Assembly: GCF_910596095.1 (NCBI RefSeq)
Contig: NC_056536.1
Location: forward strand, 13,163,291-13,227,290
Direction: 5' to 3'
Length of the DNA stretch: 64,000 bases
Origin: Thunnus maccoyii
Taxonomy: Eukaryota; Chordata; Actinopteri; Scombriformes; Scombridae
Of the stretch, positions 27,601 to 41,900 are shown one piece after another (position 1 is the stretch's first letter; every line of letters begins with the position of its first letter). Under the pieces are notes generated by a model. The model saw only the letters and a list, made by a program, of their open reading frames with translations, ran no database searches and was not told the origin of the DNA. Both the position numbers and the translations under genes were made by a program.

Positions 27601-30600
27601 CTGCCCTGTAGAGCAGCTATAGCCAGTGTTAATCAGGCAGTTAAACTAAGCTTGTGCAGACACAAAAATGGTGGGGGACATGGGTGCATGGGTATGGGAG
27701 ACAGACTTACTTTGAAAAGTTAATAACTTCTACTTTACCATTAGACGTGGGAATTCGGGCCATAAATCTCAAGGGCACTCTAGACTTGTCTGGAGGCCAG
27801 CTAAGATAATTGGCCGGTGTTCTGCAATGTTGGCCTTTCCTATAAGAGGATGTGTTTTGTATATTAGGGAGCCACATGTTGTCAACCGTTGTAGATTAAC
27901 AGCAAGGTCAGCATGACCCTCTTCACTCTCATCACATGTTGTCTGCGTCGGTCAGGGGGGGAAAAAAATGCATCCAGGAGAACATCTGTGTTGCCCAAAA
28001 TTTTCCAAGATGGCAGATTTTTTTTTTTTTTTTTTCCTTTTCGTGGTAATAGAGACATTACAGCTTCCTCCTCCCATCTAAAAGAAATTAAATTAGCCAC
28101 TTTGCCGCAGTGTGGGTCAGTGGCTAAGGCAGTGGCCTTTTACTGGAAGCTCCCCTTTGCCAAGCTTGTCTTTACAGATATAAATTAGTCCAGGAGTGCT
28201 CGGCTAAAACATGTCAGGGGCTAAACGAAGATTGAGTGATGAGGTCGAACAGGGGAGACTGAGGACCAGGAGGACTGGCGGAATGGAGAAACTCTTGTCC
28301 TTCACCCCTCCCTCACGGATTCCCCCTCCCCGACCAAAATAAAGGAGGAGGGGACCTCCAGTTCTCCAGTACATGAGTTGGCACAAGTTAGAGCTCAGGA
28401 AGTCCAGGAGACGCCTCTGCCTGCCCTGAGAGTGAAACCTAAAACCAGTGACATAGCCAATACATGTCATATTCTCTCAGTCAAGAATGGTTTATTTTCT
28501 AAGGAATTTCAACCTAAAACCTGTTCTTCATAATTATCCTGATTTGTTTGAAAAACCAAGGTGGATAGGTCTGGCCCAATTGCCAACAAGAGACCACTGT
28601 TATGTTTGGTTGTAAAAAAAAAAAAAAAGAAAAAAAAAAAGGTGCTTTTCATCGAGACATAATTTTTTACATTTGCAAAACAATAACAAAATGTCTTGTT
28701 CTGCAGTGGAAGCAGTAAATATCTTCTCAAAAGTTGTCGTCACTGAGTCCAAAATTCAGAAACTCTCTTCTAAAAGACAGAATATTTGGGTATCAACGTG
28801 CATGTTGTACAGGCAGCCCGAGTCACATACATTCAGTGTGAGTGCCTACGGGTGCTTGGAGCAACTCCAAGTGCTGTTCTCCATCTAAATAACTCCAGTC
28901 ATTGAAAAAGGCCAAGGAGAGTCTGATCCAACTGCTCCCTGCTTTTGGCAAAATCTCACTTCAGGTCTAAAGGAGACATTTTTATGTAAAGAAACAACAA
29001 TAATTACTGCACGTTCTCCCTGAGCTGTGTTGAAACAGATTGTAGGAAACATATTTAAACTCGTGCCACTGAAGGGTTTAAATCGTCTATAAAATCCGAT
29101 TCTTCTCATTTTCAATAACAAACACTTCTACAACAAAACATCTTTTTCTGCCAGTGAGCTGCTGATTCTTTGTCATGCGACGAATAATTACTGACTTCCT
29201 ATGATGTAAAGTAAACAGAATGTGTAAGTACAGTATGTCAAAGTTTAGACCCCCAACCAGCTTTAACATTATGGATGGAAGTACATTATTTATAGCAGTA
29301 ACTTTGTATCCTTTTTCTGTTTCAAATGTGATCAGCAATAAATTTACTACATATCAGCAGAATCTAATTACAATTATAGCAAGACAGGAATGCTTGGTAC
29401 ACTATTATGCCGTTCTTATAATGCCATAATGTCATTCAGTGTCTTGTGCAGGAGACTCTCTCTGTGTCTGTTATTTCTTTTATTAAATAATTGTGCCATT
29501 TACCACCACGTGATTGAGTTAAAATTCTTTCGACAACAAAGTCCAGAAGGACAAGACAGTCAAGAGATCAGAAAAAAATCTCTACTTTTCTATATTATCT
29601 AAATATCTACAAACACACACAATATATTTGGAATTGAGAACAAATGTGAATATTAATAATATAACCCAAACTGACTTCAACATTGATTAGTGTTTCTTTG
29701 CTGCTTCATGTTTCAACACTTTTCACTTCCACATGATTTAATAATATTTTAACTGGAATAAACCAGAGGTTTTTTTACAATCTTCAAAACCACTTATGTA
29801 GTCTGGACTCTCCTATAAGCTGTGCCTAGCGATGTGGTCTCATCTCCAAGTGTCATTAAGGTAGTGATTAATCATAACCTATAACAACAATTGATGTGAA
29901 AATAATGTTTGTTTAAACCCAAACAAAAAAAGAAGACATTTTTGATATGATGCAACATACAGCTCTGGAGAAAATTGCATTTACATGCCGTACACCTAAC
30001 AAGCTTATTACCGTTTCAAAATCTGTAATTCTACACAAAGATTCAAAATCAACTCCAAGAACGTAAAAATAATCACAAAATGAATATAAAAATAATTATA
30101 ATCCTAACCTTTAATTGTTTATAGTGAAAACAATACATCTGTGCCTTTAAAAGTTCTCGTTCCACTATTAACACCAAGTTGGTGAGGCTTGGCGTGGAGC
30201 GGGTGGGGGCTAGAGGGGCTCCGCTCTTCTGTTTAAAAAACCCTGAGGTATTAGGGTGGACTAATCTTTAAAAGGTTAATTTATTCATAGAGATTTTGAC
30301 AGAGATGTATGGCCAAACCAACATCTCAGGCACCTCTTCCCAGAGGGAGACGACTTGTGCAAAGAACAGAGAGGGAGAAAGGGAGAGGCAGGAGGAGGTG
30401 GTGGGGGAGTTAGGCAGAAAGATGGAGTGCACTAGAGAGACAGAGTGGGGAGTCAACATGCTATAAACACAAACACATAATTACCTCATAGGGGCTGACA
30501 ATGACTCCGGCCTTTAACCCAGTACGCTCAGAGCTCTCCGGTCTATTTTTTAGCTCAGGAAGGGGAATATAAACTCTGTAATCTATACTCTGCACATAAT

Positions 30601-30843
30601 GTTTAAATAATAAAAAAAAAAAGACCACATATGTTTGTATGATGTGAGAATTTGGTGCTTCAAAGTCTTTCTTTTTTTTTTTTTCATTTTCTGTATTTCT
30701 GTATTGGCTGTTTAATATTTACAGAACAACAAGACAAAAGGATTGAGGTTCGGCTCAATTTTCCAATGATGATTTCCAATGATTCAACTGTTTGTAATCA
30801 GTTTGTGTGGCTGGGGCAGGGAGATGGACGGCCAATATTGACT

Positions 30844-30846
<3 letters not shown>

Positions 30847-30873
<27 letters not shown>
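30847..30873. repeat. T27 homopolymer
   Basis: Twenty-seven consecutive T, the longest homopolymer in the window. Confidence 0.95.
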
Positions 30874-30877
<4 letters not shown>

Positions 30878-33800
30878 CAAGACACAGGCTTTTAGGTTCC
30901 GCAAATTTTCCACACTGCATAAATGAAACAAAAAGGAGAAGTATTCAATAAAGTCCTTGTTCTCAACTGCATTGTCACACAACAATAACAAAATTGACTA
31001 AATAAAAGAAGACATGCTGATTACTGTGTTGGATTACTTACAATACCAAAAGGGAAGTTTCAAGTCTGCCAGTTAATTTTCATGTTGTCCTAACAGCAAC
31101 AGAAATCAATGGCTGCATGAAAGGCAGGATGTGTGTATATTGATGTAACATTCTTGATTTTGATATTAGTCAGTATGCAGTCATGGGGTGGGTCCAACTG
31201 GAGCCAGTGACTCCTTGACCACAAGCCTGGACCCCCTAACATGCAGTGCAATTTTCTCCCACAAGCCAGAGGAAGCCAGGACACTGAAATTATTGTTATT
31301 TTAATAAGTCAGTTTCTGTGGTAAATCTATTGCATTCCTACTCCTGTCAAGTCTATTATCATCAACAGGAAGGCATCATTCGATTAAAAACAACATGGGG
31401 CCGCTGTTATGCAACCGTTAAACTGTGAATGTGCTACGATTCTGGACAAAATTATGAGTGGAAGCCAGCAGCACTCTGGCCTTGAGACAAAACAATTAAG
31501 CAAGTTATCAATGTTATTCAAATGAAACAACCACAAACTTAAGCTATTTTACCAACATTGTTAATTGCCGATTTGCTTCCGTAAGACTATTCAGGTAGCA
31601 GCAGATAGAGGCGATCTGGAGGTTTTGGAGAAAATCAGCTTCACAAATTCACCATTGCAAGTGCAGAGGAACAATTATACAACATGGTTATGAGGAGCAC
31701 AATAATAACCCTGTTGAAATGGGGTGATCTGACCACACACACACGAACACACTTTCTGGTTTTGTTTGCATTGTGGTTTTACTACTAGCAAAATAACTTG
31801 CCATGTCTGTACAGTATGTGTAACTTTCCTGCAATTGTTGATGTGGTTATATTGTTGAATTGATTGCCTCGATTTAGCTATTTGAACTATTCTATTATAG
31901 TCTTTGTGTCATTGTGTGCATTATACACATTCACACACAATAAGCACCATGGATAGAGCCACCTGGGCTTGAAATAAATTTAGCATTTGTTGGTAGTCAA
32001 AATCACATTCTTAGCCACACTTGAATTATGAATTATGTGTGAAGACTGTGCTGAAAGTTTGATCGTTACTTGTAAGATTATTTTGATCCCTGATTTGTGT
32101 TTAGGCTCCATTGAGTAGTTAGCTTTAATAAATAACTTGCTATGGACTAATACGTTTTGTATACCAGGTATTTAGATAAGAGGGGTCTGTGACTAGACTT
32201 GTAAAACGTTGCGTCAAATTTTATTGTGTATTGATCTGTGAAAAAGTATACTGAGCAAATAAAAAAAGCCATTTGATGATTTGACTGGGAAACTGGTTAT
32301 TTGAATGAAAGATTTCAATCATATTTAAGCAGGTAGTCTTAGACTCAAGTTTTAAAAAAGTATCTTTTTAAGACCAAAAACACGCAGCTCTGTATTTAAT
32401 AGCCCAAAAATTTGGAAATGTCTCTAACATCTTTTAAAGCAGCAATTCGATATAATATTGGTAGTTAAAGCCTCTTAGTGTTGCAACACTTAGTCAAGCA
32501 TAGTGAGAGTTTATGACCTTTGGAAAATTATATACAAATACCCATAGGAGTCAGCTTTTAAAGTAGACAGAAGCAGACTGCAGGAATGGAACTGCATACA
32601 TATAAACCCTTCAGTTTGAGTTAAATGATGCTGAAAGCATAACATAGAGATTTCAGACTGTCAGTCTTTTACGGTGAAGGGTTTTCTCTAAAACATTTAG
32701 AGACTGTGAAAATAAACAGCAAATTCTAAACAATCAGGGCTTTTGCAAAGCTGTGCCAACAAAAACCTAAACACAGGAGGGGCTGATGTGGCATTTCATA
32801 CAAAACACCAGCACTCTGGATCGGCAAGACGGGAAATGAAGTGATGCCTTGTAAGACTCCATTTATAACATCTACGGGGGTTTCAGACTCATCAACTAAA
32901 TTTAGAGTGCTCATATTATGTGACTTCAAATGCGTTTCTGCAAATGTGCGTGGTTGTGTTTGGCGACATTAACTGTCATTTTTATGGACAGGTCACTAAG
33001 AACATTTCAGCAGGGGTACCCAGTTAAATGAAATCTAATTACAATCAAAATCAAAATCAGTCTCCCTCTTCAGACATTTGAACACCTGATGTATTTCTGC
33101 AAGTTGCTCACCATTCATTGAGACATAACTTAATTTGTGCAGAGAGGGATTTTTCATCCAAGTGGCTACGCATCAATGCACATGCTCACATTTTTAGCTT
33201 TCCTGTTCTCTACTTGAATTATATTGTGTTGTGAACTGCTGAATTGTTCCAACTGTCTTATATATTTAGTGTTTCAGAGAGTTATCATGACTAATTTCTT
33301 CCACATTTTTCATGTATGACCTCTTTAATTAGACCTTCCCAGTTTGGCAATTCATTGTGAAACTAACTAAACACTGAAAATGGCATGTGTACTATTTATA
33401 GGACAGTTAGTAGGAGAACTAGGCAAAGCAAAGACAGACATTTGTGCGAGCGGTTGACAACCCGTCAATAGTGATGTATGACAGTGAGAGCTATAATGTT
33501 AAAAGGGTCAACACCAGGTGATCAAGCAGACACATTATGGCTGCAGAACACACTGGGGTTAAACCTTATGCGGGTGCAGTGGGCAGCGTGCCCGATGGTC
33601 GTCACATACATGAGTGACATGACCGAAAAGTTCCAGTCCCCTAGATGAGTTACATCTGTGCTGTTCTTGGTGTTCTGACTGAAAGGAACATGATAGGAAT
33701 GACACGAAAAACCTGGTCCAATGTGAGTGTGCCACCTTTGATTATGGTTGATGTCACTGTGACACCGGCCTTTATATCCAAAAGTCTTTCAGCTCTTTCT

Positions 33801-34069
33801 GAAGACGTACGAAGGCCATCGAAAGCTGTTATAGTTTAGCCTGCCAGTTTCTTATGCCTGCATAAACTAGTCTCATCAAATTAAATTAAATCACACTGTA
33901 TTTTTTTAGTAGTCCTGTCTGTCTGTCAAAAACATGTGTGTACAAACAAAAATGCAAATGAAAATAACAGAAAATAAACACAAAAAAAAATCTTAACAGT
34001 TAGTTATTGTTGTATGTGTATGTAATGTATGCATGTTTAATTTCTCTGACATCTACAGCAGCAGTAACC

Positions 34070-34110
34070 AAGTGTTGGTGTGCCCTTGAGCAAGGCACTT
34101 CTTCCACTAG
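34070..34110. repeat. Fragment of a common teleost repeat
   Basis: 'gtgtgcccttgagcaaggca' is a word shared by many copies of a fish interspersed repeat. The flanks are not recognisable. Confidence 0.4.
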
Positions 34111-34399
34111 ACACAGTGTCCACAGACAGTAGTTATCAGGGTAAACTGAGCTCCTGGGTGAGGATGTGCAGGAAAAAGCAAAGCATCATGGGAAAGAAAA
34201 GGCAAGCTTAGTCAACTGTCCTTTGATGAATGCAGGTTACACAGAAAATAAAAAATAAGCCGATGCTGTCATTACGTATTAACCCCTAGCAACATGGATC
34301 TGCTGTACTGTGACACACAGACATGACCCGGACAGGCCAGACGTAAGCATTGACATGCATCAAGAGGAGGAGGTGGGAACAACTCTAACTTCTCTTTCA

Positions 34400-34790
34400 C
34401 CTTTCCTCCCTCCTTCGCCCAGACATTTTGGGCCATGCTGGTCTCTCACCCTCCCTGTCTCCCCAGTACCCTTGCTCTGGGCGCATCTAATTGAAAGCGA
34501 TCTTGGGCTGAGAGAGTTCCGTTTCTTCTCTAATCCCTCCACTGGGGGAGGCTCACATGGTCTCAATTACCTCCACCCCACCCCAGAACACTGGGTCCCC
34601 TCTCTCTCTCTGCTCTCTCTCTATCCGTCTCACCGGCCTGCTCCTCTGCCAATGCACCGGCCCAGGTCCTTTTTCAGCAGTTTATGTTATTAAGCACACA
34701 CTGCCGAGTTCCTGTCCTTCACAGGGGCCTGGAGATGTTATCTCCCCTGCCGCCGTATACAGTTACCTGCAAAATATTCCATAAATTAGA
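34400..34790. promoter_or_regulatory. Candidate conserved non-coding element, pyrimidine-rich flanks
   Basis: 'gggcgcatctaattgaaagc' near 34480 and 'ggtctcaattacctcc' near 34560 lie in a repeat-free GC-balanced stretch bounded by CT-rich DNA. A 127-codon frame overlaps but has no family match and is compositionally driven. Confidence 0.3.
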
Positions 34791-36738
34791 TTGGGATTGG
34801 CAATTCAGAATACAGAGGTGGAGTCTGAGGTGGTCAGGGATTGGCTAGGGATGGGAGGGAGAGGGGGCGGCGGTGGTGGTGGTGGTGAGGATCAGGGAAG
34901 CGCAGTGTAAGTAATAGCATGGGAGGATCTCCTGGTGTTTACACTGGATGGAGAACCACAGGGAGGTATGTCACTGGCAAAGTGAAGGTGAACAGAGGAG
35001 AAGTGGAGGGTGCTTAAGGGCTTTGGGATAAGGAGGAGAGGAGACCCAAATCCAGTTCCTATTTGGATAGAGATTCTTTTGGAGGTGGAGTTGAATATCT
35101 AGTCTGAAAAGAGTTAGACTGGGCATTTATTGGGCTTGGAGGGGTTGTGTGCAGTGATACGCATGCATCCCCCTCCTGTAATTAAACAAGGCTGTATTTG
35201 GACAAGTGACTTTTCAAGCCCTGAACAGCTCTGTCAATCCCCAGAGCATGGAGAAAGGTCCTGAGCCGGGACATCCGTGGCCAATTAGATTAGGAGGAAC
35301 CTGTGAGGTCTCCAAACAATGGGCTCTCAGAGGATCTGCAATAACACAAACATGGCCCCTGACACACAGCTACAGCACTTCAAAGGAAAACCATTACCGG
35401 TCTTAGCTGAAGCAGTTAAAGACACATATTAACAATCACAAATTAACTACACTGAACCTCTAATTTCAAAAGTTCAAGGCCATTTTGACTCCAGAAATGA
35501 TATGTAGTCTATTTAGCTCGTCTTGCAGACAGGGACTGAAGTCACAATTATTGGCTGGTTATTAACCATCAAACTACATACACATGTGTGTAAGAGACAT
35601 CTGTCTTACAATTACTATCTAGCCTCATGGCCTTGAAACACTTATATGGCAACCCAAACCACCAATAAAAATTTTTAAAAAACTACACAGAATAACATCA
35701 TGTAGTAACTTTTGATATTGTTCCCTAATCTGAGCTTAAAAGTATTATAGCTTTGAGAGAGATGGAGAGAGAGAAACACCCAGAGAGAGAGAGAGAGAGA
35801 GAGCAATTAAATAAAACATTGTTTGGTGCTTGTTCGGGTATAAAGGAAGCAGGCATTCAGCTAAGCTACGTAAAGCAGGTATGAGCAAGCATTAGCAAGA
35901 AGAGGGAAATGGGGGCACTGGGTCTGGGTCAAGGGTTCAGCTTTAACCTTGGGGGCTGACTGATCTAAATTTTGTTTCCGGCTTGACTCCATGCATGGCT
36001 AATGTGGCACACTGTCCCTTTAATTAAGACTGACCTCCTAGGGAGCCAGTAGTAGTTTAAGGCATTTCAAGATAGAGCACCTCATGATCTGAGAAGTGTG
36101 GGGAATCAATTGAAAATGAACTCTTGCCAACTTGCTAATTACCACAGCGCACATTAGGAAAGAGCTCTGTGAGGGAATTGTAAAACTTTATTGGACTGGG
36201 AGAAAAATGGAAACACAACCCTGAACACCAGAAGTGAATCAGCAGCTCCAGCCTACACATCAGTTTTATGAAGGAAAACACCAAAATTGACATGTTTTCC
36301 AATAATTTAGACAGCCGCCATTAAGCAAACACAGTAGCTCTGGTAAAATCATCCACTGAGGTTATTGAGAGAATAAAAAGACTAAAGATGCAAAGAGGCT
36401 ATGTAAAATGTTTTGGGGGTTTTGGAAGTATTTTTTGAATCAAATTGCCTTAGCTTTAGTTTTGCTTTTTTTTCCAACTTTGCTTGAAATTACCATGAAC
36501 ATCTTTGCATTATTTTAAACTTGCTCAATTGATCTTGTACAAGCCACCTGGGATTTGTAGTCCCCATCTGCAGTCAGTATACAAGGTTGTGCACTGCAAT
36601 CTTGCTTGAGAGGTGCTATTTAATAATGTTTAATTTGAAGAATTAGCAGAAGAATAGCCCTTCTGGCCTCAAGGTTCCCTGTTGAATTTTCTTGTGAACA
36701 GTTCTGTTTACATTCAGAGTCACTCAGCAAAACGCATT
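34791..36738. other. Gene-free sequence
   Basis: A GGT/GGC-rich patch lies at 34866-34890 and a GA run at 35784-35803. The stretch 35150-35350 is repeat-free with 'ggccaattagattagg' and may be regulatory. Confidence 0.4.
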
Positions 36739-37813
36739 GGGCCCTATTTTAATTGTGCAAGCGCAACAACAAGTGCAAAGCTTTGGGACTTGGTGCACGA
36801 ACTGTGTGTGAATTTCCCATCACGTTTAGCAACGTGAAGTGCATAAGGGCTGGGTGAAGTGGAATATATAAATTGGAGGGTGTGGTGGTGATTAATACAC
36901 ATACTTTCAGCCAGTAACATCACTGGTTTCATAGCTCTGAAATAGCTGAGCCAATAACAACATTAGCTCAACAAATGGAAAGATGCTGCTCCAGGAAACC
37001 ACATTGTTGTCTGAAGGTGCAGCATGTTGCCAGAAACAAAACACCACAAACCTGCAGCCAGAGGCAGATAATGTGTTCTTCACAGTTTAGTACAATGAAG
37101 ACAGGAATAAAAAAAATAGAAATGTTGTTAAAGCCTTTTAGGCATATGATTGAATTCTACTGTGAATAACCAATATTGGGCGCCTCGGTAGTCTTATGGT
37201 TAAGACGCAAATGACATAAACCCAACGTCTGTGGTTTGTGTCCGGCTGCAGACGTTTGTTTCATTTCATATCCCTCTTTCTACCCATGTTTCCTTTCTCT
37301 CTACAATTTTGACTGTCAAATAAAGGCAAGAAAACACCCCAAAAAATCACCCATAATAAAATGCAGACTGCTTTACCAACATTCCTGCTTTAACCACATG
37401 ATTATTTTTTTTATGACAATTTAAATGCATTTACTGGTTGGACAGTTTTTCATTTAAAAATGTCGGTTTACAATTTAAGAATTATTCCGATTTTGGTGTG
37501 CGTTTGTTGCAAAGTACTAAGTTTGCTTATGATAAAATCACCAAATACAGCAGAGTGACTGCAGTAGCAGCAGCAGTGGATGCGGTTCTGAGACATCTAT
37601 TATTAACATAATATCTAAAACCAAATATACACCAAAATACCAACAGCTCACTTTCCACTGCCTCATTTCAATAAACCTTCCACCTGTTAGAGCCTCATCG
37701 TCTCACCTGTGCACCGTGCACACTGCTCTGGGTACCAAAATACCACAAAGGCAAGCAAAGTAAATTTCATAGTCAGGAAAATACGGACCTGCACCGCTGC
37801 GAAAATAAGGCCC
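36739..37813. mobile_element. Degraded inverted-repeat DNA element of about 1.07 kb with a nested SINE
   Basis: The left end reads gggccctattttaattgtgc. The right end, inverted, reads agggccttattttcgcagcg. The 'gggccctatttta' terminus is familiar from abundant non-autonomous fish elements. The interior has no intact coding frame and carries a SINE-like insertion at 37178-37347. No clear target duplication survives. Confidence 0.6.
37178..37347 (+). mobile_element. tRNA-related SINE-like fragment
   Basis: Starts gggcgcctcggtagtcttat with an A-box-like 'tggttaagacgc' and ends with the 'ctctacaattttgactgtca' / 'aataaaggcaagaaaacacc' tail that I recognise from a widespread teleost SINE. The promoter region is degenerate and no functional tRNA fold is likely. 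It sits inside the 36.7-37.8 kb element, so it is the younger insertion. Confidence 0.6.
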
Positions 37814-40800
37814 TATGTGTGTATCCTTGAGGTCTAACAAATATGTTGAATGAATTTCCTTCCTCATAAAACATTTTCAAAGCCATTGTTTCACAAATGA
37901 CTCCAACTTGCATTGTTTATATCCATGTTTGCAGCATTTGTTGTTACCGCAGACTGTAGATCAGTGGAATAGTGTGAAACCATTGGTAGGAATGTGTATT
38001 GTGCGTGTGCGTAATACACATTCCTACAGGGACCCACATGTAAAGTTCATCAATAGTGCTACGAGTAATCAAAAATCACAGGCTACATTTAAAGTGATGT
38101 GAAAGTATTAATGTTATTCCTGAAATATTAAAGTTAATATGGAACGCTGTAAAATTATATAATTCTGTTGCCTCTCACATTTTGGAGTTAAGCTCACCTC
38201 TTCAATGTAAGATATAGTCAAGTGTCTTTGACCACAACCTTTGATGAAATTTAAATAATACTTTGTCTTATAAGTGGCTGACTGGCAGTTATGTTTGACA
38301 TGTCCTCAAGTGTCTGTGAGCCACAGGCTGTTGGCAAGGAGACACATTTTAACATCCACACGTGCAATGTTAGTAGTAGACAATCAAACACAGTAGGGGG
38401 CAACTTTCTTTAAACATCTGTTGAAGAAAATGACACATCTGTAATTAAAAAAAAACTATTAAGCAATTAATGATATGTTCAGTTGTGTCTAAAATGTGTC
38501 AGAATAAACTTGTTTCTTCTTCTTCTTCTCTTCTTCCCTCACACACCCATCTCCTCCAGCATTTTTGTCAGGAACAATCTGTTCTTGATTTGTGTTTCCT
38601 GATACATATAAAATGCACAATATTGAACGAGAGTGTTGCACTGGAGTCCAAAAGGAGCCCCTGAGCGCCTGATGATAGGGCACCAATTCCTGATGTGGAG
38701 CTGCAGAGTCTGCCTGTGTTTGTCTGTCCTCCACTCTGGAACATGTGGTTTTAGTTACAGAATGTTTTACTGCTCAACAATGTTTCTGCCTTGGAGCTCG
38801 GCACACTGCATAAAGCCTACTTTGTCCCCTGATGCCCACACGGGAGAGTCTGCCTCATTGCGCGCACACATACACACACACACACACACACAGTAATGAT
38901 GACATCAGCACTGAGCCCTTGTTGATAAAAGGTACCATTTTCCCCCTAGACGGTCACACTTAAATACGCAGTGCATTGCCCCACTGTAACCACTCTTAAA
39001 CAGCACAACTTAAAGTCAAAACTAATATTTTCAATACTGTCCATTTCCACTGTGCTGATATTAAAGTTTGATGTTCTGCCTGACTGCTTGTCTGCCATCC
39101 ACTGCAGCACCAATGCCTGCTAAAAGCAGCACAAAGCACTACCAAATCCCAGTCCTACGACAGATGAATCATTATATAAAAGCAAAAACAGACGTGCCAC
39201 CATGCCATGCGCAGGGCTGAAACTAATAAAGATCAGACATACTGAGTGGTGCATTTAATAAAAATAACAATGAAACAAGAACTCGGAAAAAGTGGAATTA
39301 CACATGTGTGTAAAAGCAAATAAAACTTCAATATGGAACTGTAAATTGCTGAATTGAAACAATGGGATCTCATCAGCCAATAATCCTCTTTGGAAAAGTG
39401 TACAAAGTGAAGGGGCTGACAAGTGAACACATTTAATGTCACTAACACGACATCACACCTGCAGCTCTTTTCATTCACAGTGGTCTTTTACAACAAGAAA
39501 ATGTGATCGTGATCTCATGGCTCTGTTTGAAGGAGGTGATTAGCACACCCAGGAGTGTAAAGTGAAAGGCTTTGGGTGAGTTGAAGGATGTCTGGCATGA
39601 AGTCACTGCGGTTGTCACTTGGCACACTTAAATCCTGTTCCTCACAACTAAAGTGGTGCTAAACACTGGTCATATGTATTGACAGAGCCTGTGCAGAGGG
39701 GCCACTTAACAGCTTCTGCCCTGTGCTGTGCTATGGTTAAACTCAGTTTCCCAGCAGCAAACCCACCCTGGCCAGCAAACTCTAATTAATACTGTGGTAG
39801 CATAGAGTAGCACTTAATAAATAAAACTGCATTTCTTTGTTTTTGGGGTTTTTTTTTAAAGCATTTTAATATTTCTCTACTTTACTCTGTCTTTTCAACC
39901 GAGGTGTCAGCTGTTATTACACCAGGAAGTGAGAGATTACTTCAGATATACAAGCAATTATATTGAAATTACAGCCTACACAAGATCAGATTCATTGCAT
40001 ATACAGTACAGTTGGTTCAACTGTGCTTGAACTTGAAAGGTCCACGCACAGGCCAAATGTCTGCCCTCACAGTTCATCACAGCATCCATCTCACACCCAA
40101 AACATTTTGCCCACACCCTGAGGCCAACAACATGTGTAGCATTTGGTAGCCTTCTAACCCTGGACATGGTAACAGATGAGCGAGGGTCAAAGCAGAGTCA
40201 GAGAGAGCCATCCAGGAATTCTACGGAGTGCCAAAAACATCTCATCACAGCACGGGAGAGGCTTAAAGGTTACATTTGTTCAAAATTAGTGCTTGTTGGG
40301 TTCAGTGCATGGACTGGAAACCTCACACCTGCTGGTGTCTGAGGCTCAGCCAGCAATTGCTGCGATGCAGGCTGTTTCATGTCAAAGAGAATCTGTTCAA
40401 TGGCAACGCAGAGTTTTGTGTTTCTGTAAAACAAATCTATTTTCTGACAAGTCCATTTTCATGTGCATGCTGACAGCACCACACACCCTGTCCTGTTTTT
40501 CATTGTGGTAAATCTGAAATAAAATTGTCCAACACATGGATATTACAAATATCCAAAACCATCATGGGCATTTCTACTGTTCCTACTATTCTTACAGTAA
40601 AACATGATATAGGATCTTTTATTATATGTTATTCAAATAGCTTTTTGTGCCCTCATTAAATAATCCTTATTACCCAGAAGCCTGAGAGGGATTTCTTTGA
40701 TAATGAAATGCTGCTGGTGAAAATAAATCATCTTTAAAACGTGTTAATCCAAACACAGGTAGTATAATTAATATGTAAGTAATATGCAATGCTTTACAAT

Positions 40801-41759
40801 ATCCGTTATAATCGTGTTCTGTACCACTGTGATACATTTCTGTTTAGTCTATCACACAGTTCAAATTCATGAAGAACCTATTATTCTGATCTGCAATAGT
40901 GAGATAGACTTTTCACTGCTCCAATACAGTAATCTGTCACCATCTTGTGGCAAGAAAAGACAACTTTCAGACACAATGGAAAAGACACCCTTGGATTCCT
41001 GCCATTTTTCAGTAAAATTACTCATTTCAGGTGCCATAGTGTAATGGCTGATTTTCATAGTTTTATGGAAAGAGATGTACATATATTTACTGAGGAATAT
41101 CTTATGTGGAGTAAAATCTATACAAGTTATACTCCGTTAAACGTCAACAACAAGCAGATCAAACTTTTTCTCATTACCTGTCTTGTAAAATTTCTTTGCC
41201 ATCGGCCCCAAAGAGATAGATGTTCCTTCATGATATTCCACTCAGTGAAACCTGGAAATGCATAAAAAACAACCTGATGACCTTTATTCTGTATTTCATA
41301 TTATCTATCACAGTTTTATGATAAATAATAACCTTTTTATGACCAAAGATTTCCCTTCCAGTTTAAAAAAAATGGTACATATCAAGACTTAAACAGGCAA
41401 GAAAAACAATAATTAAATAAATATTACAAAGAAGATTACAAAGATGGGTTGAAAGATAGGTTGCTGATTTTCATATCAGTTCCCTGCTTATTAAATCCCC
41501 GTTGGTTAAGTTTAGCATATGACCGTTACTCATCCTTCTCAGTGCAGTTTGTCTATGTTTGGTATATGCACTTATGATTTCATAATGATAATGATAGTTG
41601 AATAATTTTACTTCAAATTCAGATTCACCTACAAATTGGGCAAATTTTACCCTGCAAATTGACTGAAGTAGAGGTTGTGAGCAAATATGTCACACAGTAA
41701 TGCTGTGAATGTTAAGTGAAAACATCAAAGAATGTTGGTGGAGGACACATGAAAAATAA
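37814..41759. other. Gene-free sequence
   Basis: No exon recognised. It contains a CTT run near 38516 and the AC run at 38869. Open frames are short and unsupported. Confidence 0.4.
38869..38891. repeat. (AC)n microsatellite
   Basis: Imperfect then pure AC run. Shorter CA/GT runs also occur near 9280, 9520, 11113, 19155 and 23404. Confidence 0.85.
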
Positions 41760-41900
41760 GCTTTTTTAACTGAGATGACTTGTTTTCCTGTGTTGCTAAT
41801 GATAATTAATATGCAAATTAGCCCTGGGAGCAAAAAAGGGGCACAGTGGTCTCTGTTAATAATTACTCCAGAACATCATGTTTATAAATGAGATCTTTCC
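41760..41900. promoter_or_regulatory. Short candidate enhancer with octamer and homeodomain motifs
   Basis: 'gataattaatatgcaaatta' (about 41800-41820) contains ATTAAT, ATGCAAAT (POU octamer) and AAATTA within 20 bases, followed by 'gttaataattac' at 41856. The clustering is visible; function is inferred. Confidence 0.35.

Larger units (their letters stand above)
24661..34399. other. Gene-free sequence of nearly 10 kb
   Basis: No exon recognised. It holds T runs near 28020 and 30850, A-rich runs near 28615-28640 and a GGT run at 27185-27200. The 161-codon frame at 25331-25816 resembles no family. Much of 28.9-33.3 kb is AT-rich with nothing distinctive. Confidence 0.4.

Noticed and set aside
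34310-34693. 127-codon plus-strand frame
   Set aside because: CT-rich composition explains the open frame; no domain or splice context.
37178-37250. Possible tRNA gene
   Set aside because: A-box-like and tail features are those of a degenerate SINE; no clean cloverleaf.
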